The notes: generated by a model from the sequence alone, not told the origin. Numbered from the stretch's first letter, positions 26,102 through 34,393 are shown. The stretch: 64,000 nt of DNA from Companilactobacillus farciminis KCTC 3681 = DSM 20184 (GCF_002706745.1 NZ_CP017702.1:1798001-1862000); one strand, 5' to 3'. Made by a program: numbers and translations.

Positions 26102-28161
26102 TAAATTCCCTCCCAACGACCGTCAGAATCGTTTTCGATTCCTAAAGCATCTAATTCCTTCATTGTTTGATGATCAACTAAATCTTGAATGGTTTGGGGA
26201 TGGTTATAAAAAGCTGGAATAGGGGGAATCATTTGCACGCCCATCTTAGATAATTTAGTCATATTTTCCAAATGGATCGTATTCAACGGCGTTTCTCTGG
26301 GAACAATAATCAATTTACGCTGTTCTTTTAACGTAACGTCAGCAGCACGAGAGATTAAATTATCACCGATACCAACAGCAATACTAGCAACGGTCTTCAT
26401 ACTTGCGGGTACGATTACCATCCCATCAGTCAAAAATGAACCACTGGCAATGGTTGCACCTAAGTCGCTGTCGCTATAAAAATAATCTGCCAACTGCTTA
26501 ATATCTGCTAGAGACATGTCAGTTTCTAGCTGCAAATTCTTTTTAGCCCAAGCACTCATAACGACATGCGTCTCCACATTTTCAATCTGACTTAGTTTCT
26601 TCATCAAATCAATTGCATAAATCGTTCCTGAAGCACCGGTAATTCCGATGACAATTTTTCTCTTACGTGCCATTTCAACACTTCCCCAATCTAAATATTT
26701 CTGCCAGTCTTTCACTTCTTTAAACGAAGCTCTGATGAATTGGTCTTTCATGTCAAATGGAACTGTTCCATCGATGATAGTCTTGGAACTCATCCCACGA
26801 AAACGAATCGACTTAGGATCATATTCTGGCCTTTCTGAAGGATCAAGTGGATGATTACGCATTCCCGGTAGAACCATGATATCTTTGTCCCCTTGGAAAC
26901 GGGTATTCATTGTCCAAACAACGTCGTTCATGTCAAAAATATCAACATCTTCATCTACTAAAAAGACGGTCTTTAATTCTTTGAAAGCTGACAAAGCTAA
27001 AATAGCGGCTTGTCTTTGAATACCTTCGTCTGCTTCGTTATCCTTGTGGATTTGCATGATAGTCATCAACTTACCACCACCTGCTGGAGGATTGTAAACA
27101 TTAACGACTTTTCCTGGAATTGCTTTATCAACTAATTCGAGGATACTTGCTTCAGTCGGAATACCGGCCATTGAAACGTGTTCTTCACTAGGACCAATCG
27201 TTGTTTGCATAATTGGATTGTCTTTTCTGTGAGTAATAGCTTTGACTTTGACCACATTAACGGCTGGATTAGCATCACCATTGTAACCGGGAAATTCTGG
27301 CATAGCTTTACCAGTATTAGTATTGATATCTTCTTGCATTGTTTGATTTGGCATGATTTCGGCCTCAACGACGTATTCAGCACGAGCAATCGCTTTTTCA
27401 TCAACTGAAGTAGCGTTGACCAATTGCACAGCTTGATTACGCAAAGCACCGGCAATGTTCAATTCATCATAGCCAAGTGGTGTTGTAGGTGGCTCAAAAG
27501 TTGCACCAATAGTAATCGCAGGGTCCAAACCAATATTAATTGTAATTGGCATTGGTTTGTCTAATTTCTCAAATTGTTTTTGGAAATGACCAATGTGACG
27601 ACCACCGGGCATGATATACATTCCAATAGTATCTTTATCTTCCAAAACCATGCGGTGAATTGTCACGTCTGTCATAGTTTTGTCCGGATCTGAACCTAGC
27701 ACTAGACCCATTGTGATATAAGGACCAGCATCATATTCAGTATTAGTTGGAGCTGGCAAAATCTTTCTAATATCAAAATCCTTATCAGTTGCCTTGTGAA
27801 CTACCTCTTGAACTGGAGCTTTGTCAGAATCCACCATTTCTGGAGCTACAGGATGTTCGACTGAATCTTTCAACAAACGTCCTAGAGTCTTGTAATCATG
27901 GTGCAAAATCATTCCGTCACGTTTACGACTGGCCATTGCACCAATCAAAACACGTGTATTCGGAAATCCTTTCACATTGTTGAACATCATCGCAGGTCCT
28001 TCTTGTGTTGGACGCTTAACTGTTCCACCGGCACCGATATAACGGTAAACTCCTGATAATTCAGCATCAGGATCGACTTCAACATCAGTTTCATGATATT
28101 GACCAGGTTGTTGTTTGAGTTCTTCAATAACTCTTCTTAAATCATATGGTTGTTTTGACAT
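26101..28161 (-). CDS. lpdC: LpdC-LpdB fusion: gallate decarboxylase (UbiD) plus flavin prenyltransferase (UbiX)
   Basis: A 686-residue fusion. Residues 1-490 align closely with LpdC, the prenyl-FMN-dependent UbiD-family decarboxylase that turns gallate and protocatechuate into pyrogallol and catechol (blocks YRYIGAGGTV, PGGRHIGHF, FEPPTTPLGY, NPPAGGGKLMTI). A six-residue linker (DWGSVE) leads to Met497 and a complete UbiX/LpdB flavin prenyltransferase (GITGASGTIYA, PASMKTVASIA, VPRETPLN). In Lactiplantibacillus lpdB is a separate gene. ATG 28161 follows GAGGAGG. GGGGAAG also precedes Met497, so the UbiX part may be made separately too. The operon is lpdC-lpdB then lpdD, under a promoter with a LysR-type box. 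Confidence 0.88.
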   Translation of the reverse strand: MSKQPYDLRRVIEELKQQPGQYHETDVEVDPDAELSGVYRYIGAGGTVKRPTQEGPAMMFNNVKGFPNTRVLIGAMASRKRDGMILHHDYKTLGRLLKDSVEHPVAPEMVDSDKAPVQEVVHKATDKDFDIRKILPAPTNTEYDAGPYITMGLVLGSDPDKTMTDVTIHRMVLEDKDTIGMYIMPGGRHIGHFQKQFEKLDKPMPITINIGLDPAITIGATFEPPTTPLGYDELNIAGALRNQAVQLVNATSVDEKAIARAEYVVEAEIMPNQTMQEDINTNTGKAMPEFPGYNGDANPAVNVVKVKAITHRKDNPIMQTTIGPSEEHVSMAGIPTEASILELVDKAIPGKVVNVYNPPAGGGKLMTIMQIHKDNEADEGIQRQAAILALSAFKELKTVFLVDEDVDIFDMNDVVWTMNTRFQGDKDIMVLPGMRNHPLDPSERPEYDPKSIRFRGMSSKTIIDGTVPFDMKDQFIRASFKEVKDWQKYLDWGSVEMARKRKIVIGITGASGTIYAIDLMKKLSQIENVETHVVMSAWAKKNLQLETDMSLADIKQLADYFYSDSDLGATIASGSFLTDGMVIVPASMKTVASIAVGIGDNLISRAADVTLKEQRKLIIVPRETPLNTIHLENMTKLSKMGVQMIPPIPAFYNHPQTIQDLVDHQTMKELDALGIENDSDGRWEGI

Positions 28162-28192
28162 ACAATTGCCTCCTCTTTTTCTTAACATGATA

Positions 28193-28221
28193 ATTATAGG
28201 TTCTGGATATTGGAGGAACAA
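28193..28221 (-). promoter_or_regulatory. promoter of the lpd operon
   Basis: On the minus strand TTGTTC (28216-28221) and TATAAT (28193-28198) are 17 bp apart. Transcription should start near 28186, leaving a 25-nt leader before the lpdC start. Confidence 0.75.
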
Positions 28222-28241
28222 TTCAAGTTGACACAGTATGT

Positions 28242-28256
28242 ATTCCATAATGGAAT
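28242..28256. promoter_or_regulatory. LysR-type (T-N11-A) palindrome upstream of lpdC
   Basis: ATTCCATAATGGAAT is a 15-bp palindrome containing T-N11-A. Its centre lies about 63 bp upstream of the inferred start of lpd transcription, the usual recognition-site position for a LysR activator. Phenolic-acid operons in lactobacilli are commonly substrate-inducible through LysR regulators. Confidence 0.55.
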
Positions 28257-28265
28257 GCATTGAAA

Positions 28266-28304
28266 AATAAAAAAAGCCTAATGACGATTTCTCATCACTA
28301 AGCT
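28266..28304 (-). terminator. terminator after the 95-aa membrane gene
   Basis: On the minus strand AGCTTAGTGATGA pairs with TCGTCATTAGGCT, followed by TTTTTT. The left arm overlaps the final codons of the gene ending at 28298. Confidence 0.75.
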
Positions 28305-28585
28305 TGTCCCATCGAGCCAATCGCAACTACTAATGCAATCACCCAAATTATTATCATATATCCGTAAAAAAGTTTATCTCGCAACGGAACTGGTCGAACA
28401 TTCCGAAATGAATTGGCGATGGCTTCAATAAACACCGCTATTGGAATATAAGCACTCAACCCAGTTATTCCGATAACGAACAAATTGACCCAACTTCCAC
28501 CGACAGCCTTCAGATATAGACTGTAAATAAAAATCGCAATTAAAACAAAACTAGGCACTACCTCAATTGTGCGACGTATTTTCAT
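28298..28585 (-). CDS. small membrane protein, 95 aa
   Basis: A 95-residue protein with three hydrophobic segments (about 9-28, 33-55 and 72-91). It overlaps the last 23 bases of the helicase gene and so belongs to the same transcript. The ribosome site is GGGGTA. The family was not recognised. Downstream it is closed by a terminator before the lpd promoter region. Confidence 0.65.
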   Translation of the reverse strand: MKIRRTIEVVPSFVLIAIFIYSLYLKAVGGSWVNLFVIGITGLSAYIPIAVFIEAIANSFRNVRPVPLRDKLFYGYMIIIWVIALVVAIGSMGQA

Positions 28586-30914
28586 TTTTTACCCCATTCA
28601 CTTTTTTCTTTTTCTTTGGCAAATTTAATTCAAACAACAACGGATTGGAATCTGGTGCTATCCTCATACACAACTCCTCTTGTGCTCGAGTAACTCCAAC
28701 ATACAACAACCGTCTTTCTTCTTCAATGAATTCTGAGTAGTTTTTAACTTCTTGATAAAAATTGTGAAACATGATTGTTTCTTTCTTTTTATTCAATGTT
28801 GCTTTCAAATTGATTGGATTAAAGGCGTTATTCTTCCAAAAGTCTTGGTAATCATCAATTCTCGTTGCCCCCAGAGCCGTCCCCAAATATTCATAACTCT
28901 TGTTATAAACTAGACTCCATTTTTTCGTAAATTGTTCAAAAGTCATATTTGGTGGGAACCATTCATTGATCGATAGTCCTGGTTTTTCAACTTCTTTGTT
29001 CGTCAAACCATACAAATAAACATACTTGAACTCTAGTCCTTTAGCTTGGTGCAAAGATAAGAATTGAATGTGATGTTCTTGCTTGTTCCGTTCCACCTGA
29101 CTAGATAAAATTGACTTTTTTTGTTCCTCATCAAAGAAGAAGTCGTCGATATTGCTATATGTTTCTAATTCTTCTTCCAGATAATTCTTAATTTCATTGA
29201 CTTCAGATTTGGCCATGAATTTCTTTTGAATCATGTAATCAAAGTATTTGTCAGTTAACTTGATAGCCGCTTGTAACAAGTCCTTGATCAAAGCCTTAGC
29301 GATTTTTTCTTGGCTTTCTTGATTGTCGGCCTGTTCCATTCTCTTCTTGAAACGCTTGATACTGTTGAAATAAATTTGAACTTTTTCATCGGTTCTCTTC
29401 AAAGGCGTATTGAATTCAGCGTTGTAACTCTCTGCCGCTAACAAGTACTTACTTAATTTACGAAATTTATCATCAGCACGAGCTTCAACTTTTTGGGTAT
29501 GATTCTTGTACTTACTGAAGCCGATTCGATTCGACTGTTCAGAAAAATACTTGTACTCATCTTTCCACAAAGCTTTCATCAATTCAGTAATAATTCGATA
29601 AATTAAATTATTCTGCAAAATGGCACTAGCATTGTTAATATCAGCGTAAATTTCTTTATTAGCTAACCAATCAGCCAGCAACATTCGTGAAGAATTATAG
29701 CGAACTAAAATGGCAATGTCTTCGTTATCAATATCAGGATCATTGATTTGTTTGACCAAATGTTTGAGCATCTTGGACTTGCGACTGAAACCAGACTTCT
29801 TGCTACTATAAAGTACAAAATTACCGACACCGGTTTTTCCTGAGAGCAAATCTTTATCTAAACGAACGTGATTTTCTTTAATCAAAGGAATAACTTTTTG
29901 GAGAATCTTCTCGCCAGTTCGATAATTAGTTGAAAGATTTTTCTTCTGAGCGTTAGGCAATAATTTCTTATAGTTCAAAATAAATTTTGGATTACTGCCA
30001 CGAAAGGCATAAATACTTTGGTCATCATCTCCAATAACGATCAGATGTTCCATTGTTTCGGGGCTGAGCAATTTCGAAATAATTTTCCACTGTAAGTTGT
30101 CGATATCTTGGAACTCATCAATCACAGCAATCTTATAACGTGACATGATGCGTTGATAAAACTGTAAGTAATTAGGATCTTCCATACTTTTCAACAGCAA
30201 CATCTTCATATCATTAAAATCGATATAGCCGTTTTGGCGTTTCAACTCGCGATATTTTGCCATTACATCAACGTAATCAGAATAAAAGTTTTCATCATGA
30301 CTTTGTCTAGAAAATCCCGCCATCTTCTCAATAGCTGCCGTCAATGAAACATCAGCTTCTCGAGGTAAAATCCCGTCACTAGTTAAATCTTGATTGATCA
30401 AGTACTCATTAAGATTAAACATTTGTTCCAACATTTCTGACTTTGTAATCATCGTGCTGGGATGTTTGATCGTATCGCCCAAATCCCTAGTGAACAAACG
30501 ATAACTCGTTAAAACCCGTGCTTGTTGATATTCCTGATTTTGACGTAATAATTGATAAAACAAGGCATGAAAAGTAGTGAAATTGGGATGACCGTCTGCC
30601 AATTCCAGTCCTGTTTCACTCAATTCGTTTACAAATTTATTGTACCGATCACCCATATCGACCCGTGATTTATGAGAAAAAGTAATTCCTAAAATTTCAT
30701 CAGGGTCGGCGTTACCTTTAGCAATAGCAATCAAAGCCATTAAAATAAAAATCGTTGTTTTACCAGCTCCAGCACAAGCATTAACTAGTAACGGCTTAGT
30801 AAAATCATTTTCCAAAATAGCAATTTGTTCATTGGAGAACTTCATATTAAGACCTGATTCCATCAGGTCGATTATTTCTTTCGTTGATAAATCTTGAATA
30901 TCCTTATCCCCCAA
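28563..30914 (-). CDS. UvrD/PcrA-like superfamily 1 DNA helicase
   Basis: A 783-residue UvrD-like helicase. Walker A is NACAGAGKTT (Lys52), motif II FQDIDNLQWK, motif III GDDDQSIYAFRG, motif IV LSTNYRT, motif V LSLHQAKGLEFKYV and motif VI LLYVGVTRAQEE. The insertion between motifs IV and V (about residues 430-600) is long and lysine-rich. It is distinct from housekeeping PcrA by divergence and context. The start is TTG 30914, overlapping the last codons of the upstream LysR gene; an ATG at residue 24 is an alternative. Likely role is recombination or repair; no nuclease domain is visible. Confidence 0.85.
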   Translation of the reverse strand: MGDKDIQDLSTKEIIDLMESGLNMKFSNEQIAILENDFTKPLLVNACAGAGKTTIFILMALIAIAKGNADPDEILGITFSHKSRVDMGDRYNKFVNELSETGLELADGHPNFTTFHALFYQLLRQNQEYQQARVLTSYRLFTRDLGDTIKHPSTMITKSEMLEQMFNLNEYLINQDLTSDGILPREADVSLTAAIEKMAGFSRQSHDENFYSDYVDVMAKYRELKRQNGYIDFNDMKMLLLKSMEDPNYLQFYQRIMSRYKIAVIDEFQDIDNLQWKIISKLLSPETMEHLIVIGDDDQSIYAFRGSNPKFILNYKKLLPNAQKKNLSTNYRTGEKILQKVIPLIKENHVRLDKDLLSGKTGVGNFVLYSSKKSGFSRKSKMLKHLVKQINDPDIDNEDIAILVRYNSSRMLLADWLANKEIYADINNASAILQNNLIYRIITELMKALWKDEYKYFSEQSNRIGFSKYKNHTQKVEARADDKFRKLSKYLLAAESYNAEFNTPLKRTDEKVQIYFNSIKRFKKRMEQADNQESQEKIAKALIKDLLQAAIKLTDKYFDYMIQKKFMAKSEVNEIKNYLEEELETYSNIDDFFFDEEQKKSILSSQVERNKQEHHIQFLSLHQAKGLEFKYVYLYGLTNKEVEKPGLSINEWFPPNMTFEQFTKKWSLVYNKSYEYLGTALGATRIDDYQDFWKNNAFNPINLKATLNKKKETIMFHNFYQEVKNYSEFIEEERRLLYVGVTRAQEELCMRIAPDSNPLLFELNLPKKKKKVNGVKNENTSHN

Positions 30915-31794
30915 TATCTTTCAGGTGCATTTTGACATATTTCCAAAACATATTATTAGCACTAGAATGTTGACCTTTTTTTCTGACAAAGCACAGTTTA
31001 TTAGCAATGTTTGTCGTTAAGGGCACGATTGAAAATTCTTTACTATCAAAATTCTGTGCTGTTTTTTTCATCATTAAAGAAATACCCATATTATTTTGAA
31101 CCATCTGCATGATCAAATCAACACGCGTACCTTGATAGCTAATATCAGGTTTAAAACCAGCCATTTGACACAATTTAATAACGAGGTCATAAAGATTCGT
31201 CGACGGCCCCAATATTAAAAAACGTTCTTTCTTTAACTTTTTTAAGTCTAAAATTTCTTCATTAGCAAAAGGATGATTCTTCGGTAAGACAGCCACGAAA
31301 TCGTCATCTTCCATTTCAATATATTCCAAATCAGAATCATCGAAATCAAACATTCGGGCAAAAATAATCTCACAAACACCAGATTTTAAAGAGTTTACTA
31401 AGTTATAGCTCTCTTCTTCTTTGAGCTGCATGTGAACTTCAGGATGTTGCTGCAAAAATTTCGTGATCAAATTAAAACTGACATAACTAGGCATTGTCGG
31501 AATAGTGTGCATTTCAATTGTTAAATTCTTAGCATCTTGAAAATCAGCCAATTTAATCGTCATTTCACTATATTTAGCGAGGATTTCTTTGGCATAAGGT
31601 AAGACAATTTCAGCTTGTTGAGTCAACTCAATTTTACGATGAGCACGTTTAAATAGTGACACATCTAATTCTTTTTCCAGTGCTAAAATCTGCTTGGAAA
31701 TATTTCCCTGCGTAGTGAACAAGTTATTAGCCGTGTCAGTATAATTTAACGTTTTGGATAAATCTACAAAAATCTGTAGCTTGTGCAAATCCAT
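30904..31794 (-). CDS. LysR-family transcriptional regulator
   Basis: A 296-residue regulator: N-terminal winged HTH (LNYTDTANNLFTTQGNISKQILALEKEL) and a C-terminal periplasmic-binding-type effector domain. ATG 31794 is chosen because AGGAGG precedes it at eight bases; the frame is open to GTG 31803. It overlaps the start of the helicase gene by 11 bases, so the two are coupled. It could control the lpd operon 2.7 kb away, which has a LysR-type box, but this is a guess. The effector is unknown. Confidence 0.9.
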   Translation of the reverse strand: MDLHKLQIFVDLSKTLNYTDTANNLFTTQGNISKQILALEKELDVSLFKRAHRKIELTQQAEIVLPYAKEILAKYSEMTIKLADFQDAKNLTIEMHTIPTMPSYVSFNLITKFLQQHPEVHMQLKEEESYNLVNSLKSGVCEIIFARMFDFDDSDLEYIEMEDDDFVAVLPKNHPFANEEILDLKKLKKERFLILGPSTNLYDLVIKLCQMAGFKPDISYQGTRVDLIMQMVQNNMGISLMMKKTAQNFDSKEFSIVPLTTNIANKLCFVRKKGQHSSANNMFWKYVKMHLKDIGG

Positions 31795-31908
31795 TCCCAA
31801 CACCTCCTATTCCATTTTAGAATACTATATCATAGTTTTTGAATTGTTTATTCAGTCCACCAATCTTAAAGTTTTATTTAGTTACTTTTTGAAAGGGGTA
31901 TTACGATT

Positions 31909-32637
31909 ATGCCAACTGGCGTTATTATTAATGCGGCTTCTGTTTTATTCGGTGGCCTACTTGGTGGCTTCTTGGGTGATAAATTTAGTGAACAATTCAA
32001 AAAAGACATCACGTTGATTTTTGGTGTTTGTTCCATGGGTATGGGAATTTATTCTATCGCACCAATGAAATATATGCCTGCTGTTATTTTTGCCTTAGTT
32101 ATTGGTACTGGTATCGGTCTTTGGATGCACTTGGGTAAGTGGATTGACAAGGGTGCAATGGAAATGCAAAAACCAATTTCTAAATTTTTTCCAAACAACA
32201 ACTCTGACATGTCACAAGAAGAATTTATCAACACTTTAGTAACAGTTATCGTACTTTTCTGTGCTAGTGGTACTGGTATTTACGGAAGTTTGGACAACGG
32301 TATGACTGGTGACACAACTATCTTGATTTCTAAGTCAGTACTCGACTTCTTCACAGCAGCAATCTTTGCTTGTAACTTAGGATATGTTGTTTCTATCATT
32401 GCTATACCACAATTTATTTTGTTCTATATTTTATTCTTACTCGCAAGATTTATTTTCCCACTGACAAATCCAAATATGATTTTAGACTTTAAAGCCTGCG
32501 GTGGTTTCTTGATGCTGGCAACTGGCTTTAGAATGGTCAAATTAAAGATGTTCCCAATAGCTGACATGATTCCAGCAATGGTCATCATTATGCCATTAAG
32601 TTGGATCTGGGCTAACTGGTTTTTACCACTACTCTAA
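31909..32637 (+). CDS. DUF554 family membrane protein
   Basis: A 242-residue protein with about seven membrane segments and the DUF554 (YqgA/YdfK) layout: GVIINAASVLFGGLLGG at the N-terminus, FGVCSMGMGIYSI, then GTGIGLWM. Homologues are thought to be small-molecule or ion transporters, without a firm substrate. The ribosome site GAAAGGGG lies rather far from the ATG. It diverges from the LysR gene and ends in a strong terminator. Confidence 0.82.
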   Translation: MPTGVIINAASVLFGGLLGGFLGDKFSEQFKKDITLIFGVCSMGMGIYSIAPMKYMPAVIFALVIGTGIGLWMHLGKWIDKGAMEMQKPISKFFPNNNSDMSQEEFINTLVTVIVLFCASGTGIYGSLDNGMTGDTTILISKSVLDFFTAAIFACNLGYVVSIIAIPQFILFYILFLLARFIFPLTNPNMILDFKACGGFLMLATGFRMVKLKMFPIADMIPAMVIIMPLSWIWANWFLPLL

Positions 32638-32641
32638 TACT

Positions 32642-32673
32642 TACAACCGATTACATAAGTCGGTTGTTTTTTT
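32642..32673 (+). terminator. terminator after the DUF554 gene
   Basis: ACAACCGA pairs with TCGGTTGT, followed by seven T residues. Confidence 0.85.
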
Positions 32674-32723
32674 ATTGCGGTCGTGTATCATTTTTACTGA
32701 CGAGACAAATAGGAGGAAATAAT

Positions 32724-33515
32724 TTGGCTGAAATAAAAGTAGTCGCAACTGACATCGATGATACTCTATTCGATGACGACAAGAATTATGATGTAAAGCG
32801 TTTGAATGATTATATCGATAAGCTTCATCAAAAGAATATTTTATTTACTGTAGCAAGTGGCAATAACTACGATCATTTAAGAAGAATCTTTGAAAAGACT
32901 CCTGACATTGATTTATTCATTGCCGAAAATGGTGCTCAAATAGTCGAAGCAGGAAAAACTATCTTCGAACATCCCATGCCAAAAACTTTAGTTCACGACA
33001 TGATTAAATCTTTAAACAGTGAATTAGACTTAAAATCACTATCAATTTCTGGTAAAAAAGCTACTTACGCTGAAAGTAAGAAAGATTTGCCACTCTATCA
33101 CATGAAAAATCTCAAAATTGTTCCCGATTTATTCCAAGTTGACGATACCTTTTTCAAATTCAATATCCAATTGCAACACGACGATTTAACTCAAGCTATC
33201 GAATTTCTAAATAAACATTATGGAAATGACGTTTACGCAGCCGTCAGTGGCTTTGGCAGTATCGATATCATGCGTAGCAACATTGACAAAGGTATTGCTT
33301 TGAATCGTTTGAGTAGATTAAAAGGTATTCCGCTAACTGAAATCATGGCGTTTGGCGACAACCTCAACGATTTAGAAATGATCCAAGAAGTTGGCCTTGG
33401 CGTTGCTATGAAAAATGCCAAACCAGAAGTATTGCAAGCATCCGACTTAGTCACGGAAACTGACAATAACCACGATGGTGTTCTCAATACCTTGCAAACA
33501 TATTTTAAGTTGTAA
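32724..33515 (+). CDS. Cof-type HAD-superfamily phosphatase
   Basis: A 263-residue HAD IIB hydrolase with motif I ATDIDDTLF (Asp10, Asp12), motif II ASGNNYD, a lysine at DKGIAL and motif IV FGDNLNDLEM. The frame is open to 32664, but TTG 32724 is the likely start because AGGAGG stands seven bases upstream. It differs in sequence from the HAD protein at 17382, so the two are not recent duplicates. The substrate is unknown, probably a sugar phosphate or cofactor phosphate. Confidence 0.85.
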   Translation: MAEIKVVATDIDDTLFDDDKNYDVKRLNDYIDKLHQKNILFTVASGNNYDHLRRIFEKTPDIDLFIAENGAQIVEAGKTIFEHPMPKTLVHDMIKSLNSELDLKSLSISGKKATYAESKKDLPLYHMKNLKIVPDLFQVDDTFFKFNIQLQHDDLTQAIEFLNKHYGNDVYAAVSGFGSIDIMRSNIDKGIALNRLSRLKGIPLTEIMAFGDNLNDLEMIQEVGLGVAMKNAKPEVLQASDLVTETDNNHDGVLNTLQTYFKL

Positions 33516-33635
33516 CAAAAAAACTCGTTAGACATTCAGGTTCTTTCTTACGTTAATTAGTCTTAAAATGCCATCTGAGCATTACAAAACCATCACTAAC
33601 GATTAGATAACGTTTCTTATCATTATTCAAGGTCA
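33516..33635. other. non-coding stretch with no clear content
   Basis: A 120-bp stretch between the HAD gene and the next hairpin, with no supported ORF. A 25-codon minus-strand frame (LNNDKKRYLIVSDG and on) lacks a ribosome site. The stretch is the left part of a 417-bp gene-free region (33516-33932) that also holds a terminator and a structured repeat. Confidence 0.4.
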
Positions 33636-33684
33636 AAAATAGCCTCTATTTGGAGAATACACTCCCAATAGAGGCTTTTGATTT
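33636..33684 (+). terminator. terminator hairpin
   Basis: AAAATAGCCTCTATT, an interrupted GGAG/CTCC inner stem, then AATAGAGGCTTTTGATTT. It could terminate the HAD transcript 120 bp downstream of its stop. Confidence 0.7.
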
Positions 33685-33685
33685 G

Positions 33686-33713
33686 TTGATATTAAAAATA
33701 GAACCACTATAAA
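33686..33713 (+). promoter_or_regulatory. possible promoter at the edge of repeat copy 3
   Basis: TTGATA and TATAAA are separated by 16 bp. The -10 element touches the left end of the structured repeat, so the repeat would be transcribed almost from its first base. No gene follows in this direction. Confidence 0.4.
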
Positions 33714-33880
33714 GTCTGGAATAGCGAAGAAAATTGGCTCAAATGTGAAATTTCTCTTGGCAATTTATTGCCTAGTGAAAGGTCGAGCTTGAAGACTTTG
33801 CCCGGTTTTGGTCTTAGCAAAGGCTCCAAGTCGTGCCCACATTGTTCCAGCCAAATTTTCTTTGCTATGGAAGACGGAAT
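33713..33880 (+). repeat. structured intergenic repeat, copy 3
   Basis: It has the same plan as copies 1 and 2, with ends AGTCTGGAA and GGAAGACGGAAT. Where the other copies have GTCG at the left end and CGAC at the right, this copy has GTCT and AGAC, a compensatory change. P1 (33721-33737 with 33851-33868) has a third, unrelated sequence. The inner 94 nt (33746-33839) match copy 1 (23667-23760, opposite strand) with one mismatch. It ends about 50 bp from the convergent PspC-like gene. Confidence 0.7.
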
Positions 33881-33932
33881 ACTTCCACTAACCAAGGTTA
33901 AGAAAGAACTACTATCATCTAACAAGCTTTTT

Positions 33933-34121
33933 TTATTCTGGCTTTTCCATGATTAACAACAAAATTAAGTAAACGATGATGCCTGGGAAAACTGGTGTCA
34001 ATGATAAGGCTACATATAATATTCGACCAACAGCTGGATTCCAATCGTACTTCTCACAAAAACCAGCAATGACGCCACCCAATACTTGATTGTCTTTAGA
34101 TCTTTTAACTGAAATATGCAT
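33933..34121 (-). CDS. minimal PspC-domain protein (copy 2)
   Basis: A 62-residue protein made only of a PspC domain: basic N-terminus, GGVIAGFCEKYDWNPAVGRILYV, then a hydrophobic hairpin with PGIIVYLILLLIM. PspC proteins sit in the membrane and are linked to envelope stress in other bacteria. ATG 34121 follows GAGGTG; an in-frame GTG nine bases upstream is less likely. It is 18 bp downstream of a second PspC gene of the same length, so they form a small tandem duplicated operon. Confidence 0.85.
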   Translation of the reverse strand: MHISVKRSKDNQVLGGVIAGFCEKYDWNPAVGRILYVALSLTPVFPGIIVYLILLLIMEKPE

Positions 34122-34139
34122 TATTTTCACCTCAACGAA

Positions 34140-34325
34140 TTAATCCGGATTTTCCATCAACATCCAGAGAACTAAATAACCGATAATACCTGGGAATGGT
34201 GTCAAACTGACAATTACCCATAAAACTCTAGCAATCGTTGGATTCCAGTGAAAATGTTCTGATAATCCACCAATTACCCCTGCAAAAACTTTGTCACTAT
34301 ATGAACGCTTAATTGGAATATGCAT
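34140..34325 (-). CDS. minimal PspC-domain protein (copy 1)
   Basis: A 61-residue PspC domain (GVIGGLSEHFHWNPTIARVLWVIVS, then PGIIGYLVLWMLM in pieces), paralogous to the following gene. It is the first gene of the pair and has a GGGGGAAG ribosome site. No PspA or LiaF-like partner lies nearby, so it may be a stand-alone stress membrane protein. Confidence 0.85.
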   Translation of the reverse strand: MHIPIKRSYSDKVFAGVIGGLSEHFHWNPTIARVLWVIVSLTPFPGIIGYLVLWMLMENPD

Positions 34326-34393
34326 GCTTGCTTCCCCCTTTATCTTTACTTAATATATTAATCTATTCCCTTAAATAATTACATTTATAATAC

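Noticed and set aside
33540..33640. A 25-codon minus-strand frame (LNNDKKRYLIVSDG and on)
   Set aside because: No ribosome site, no recognisable family, too short to support.
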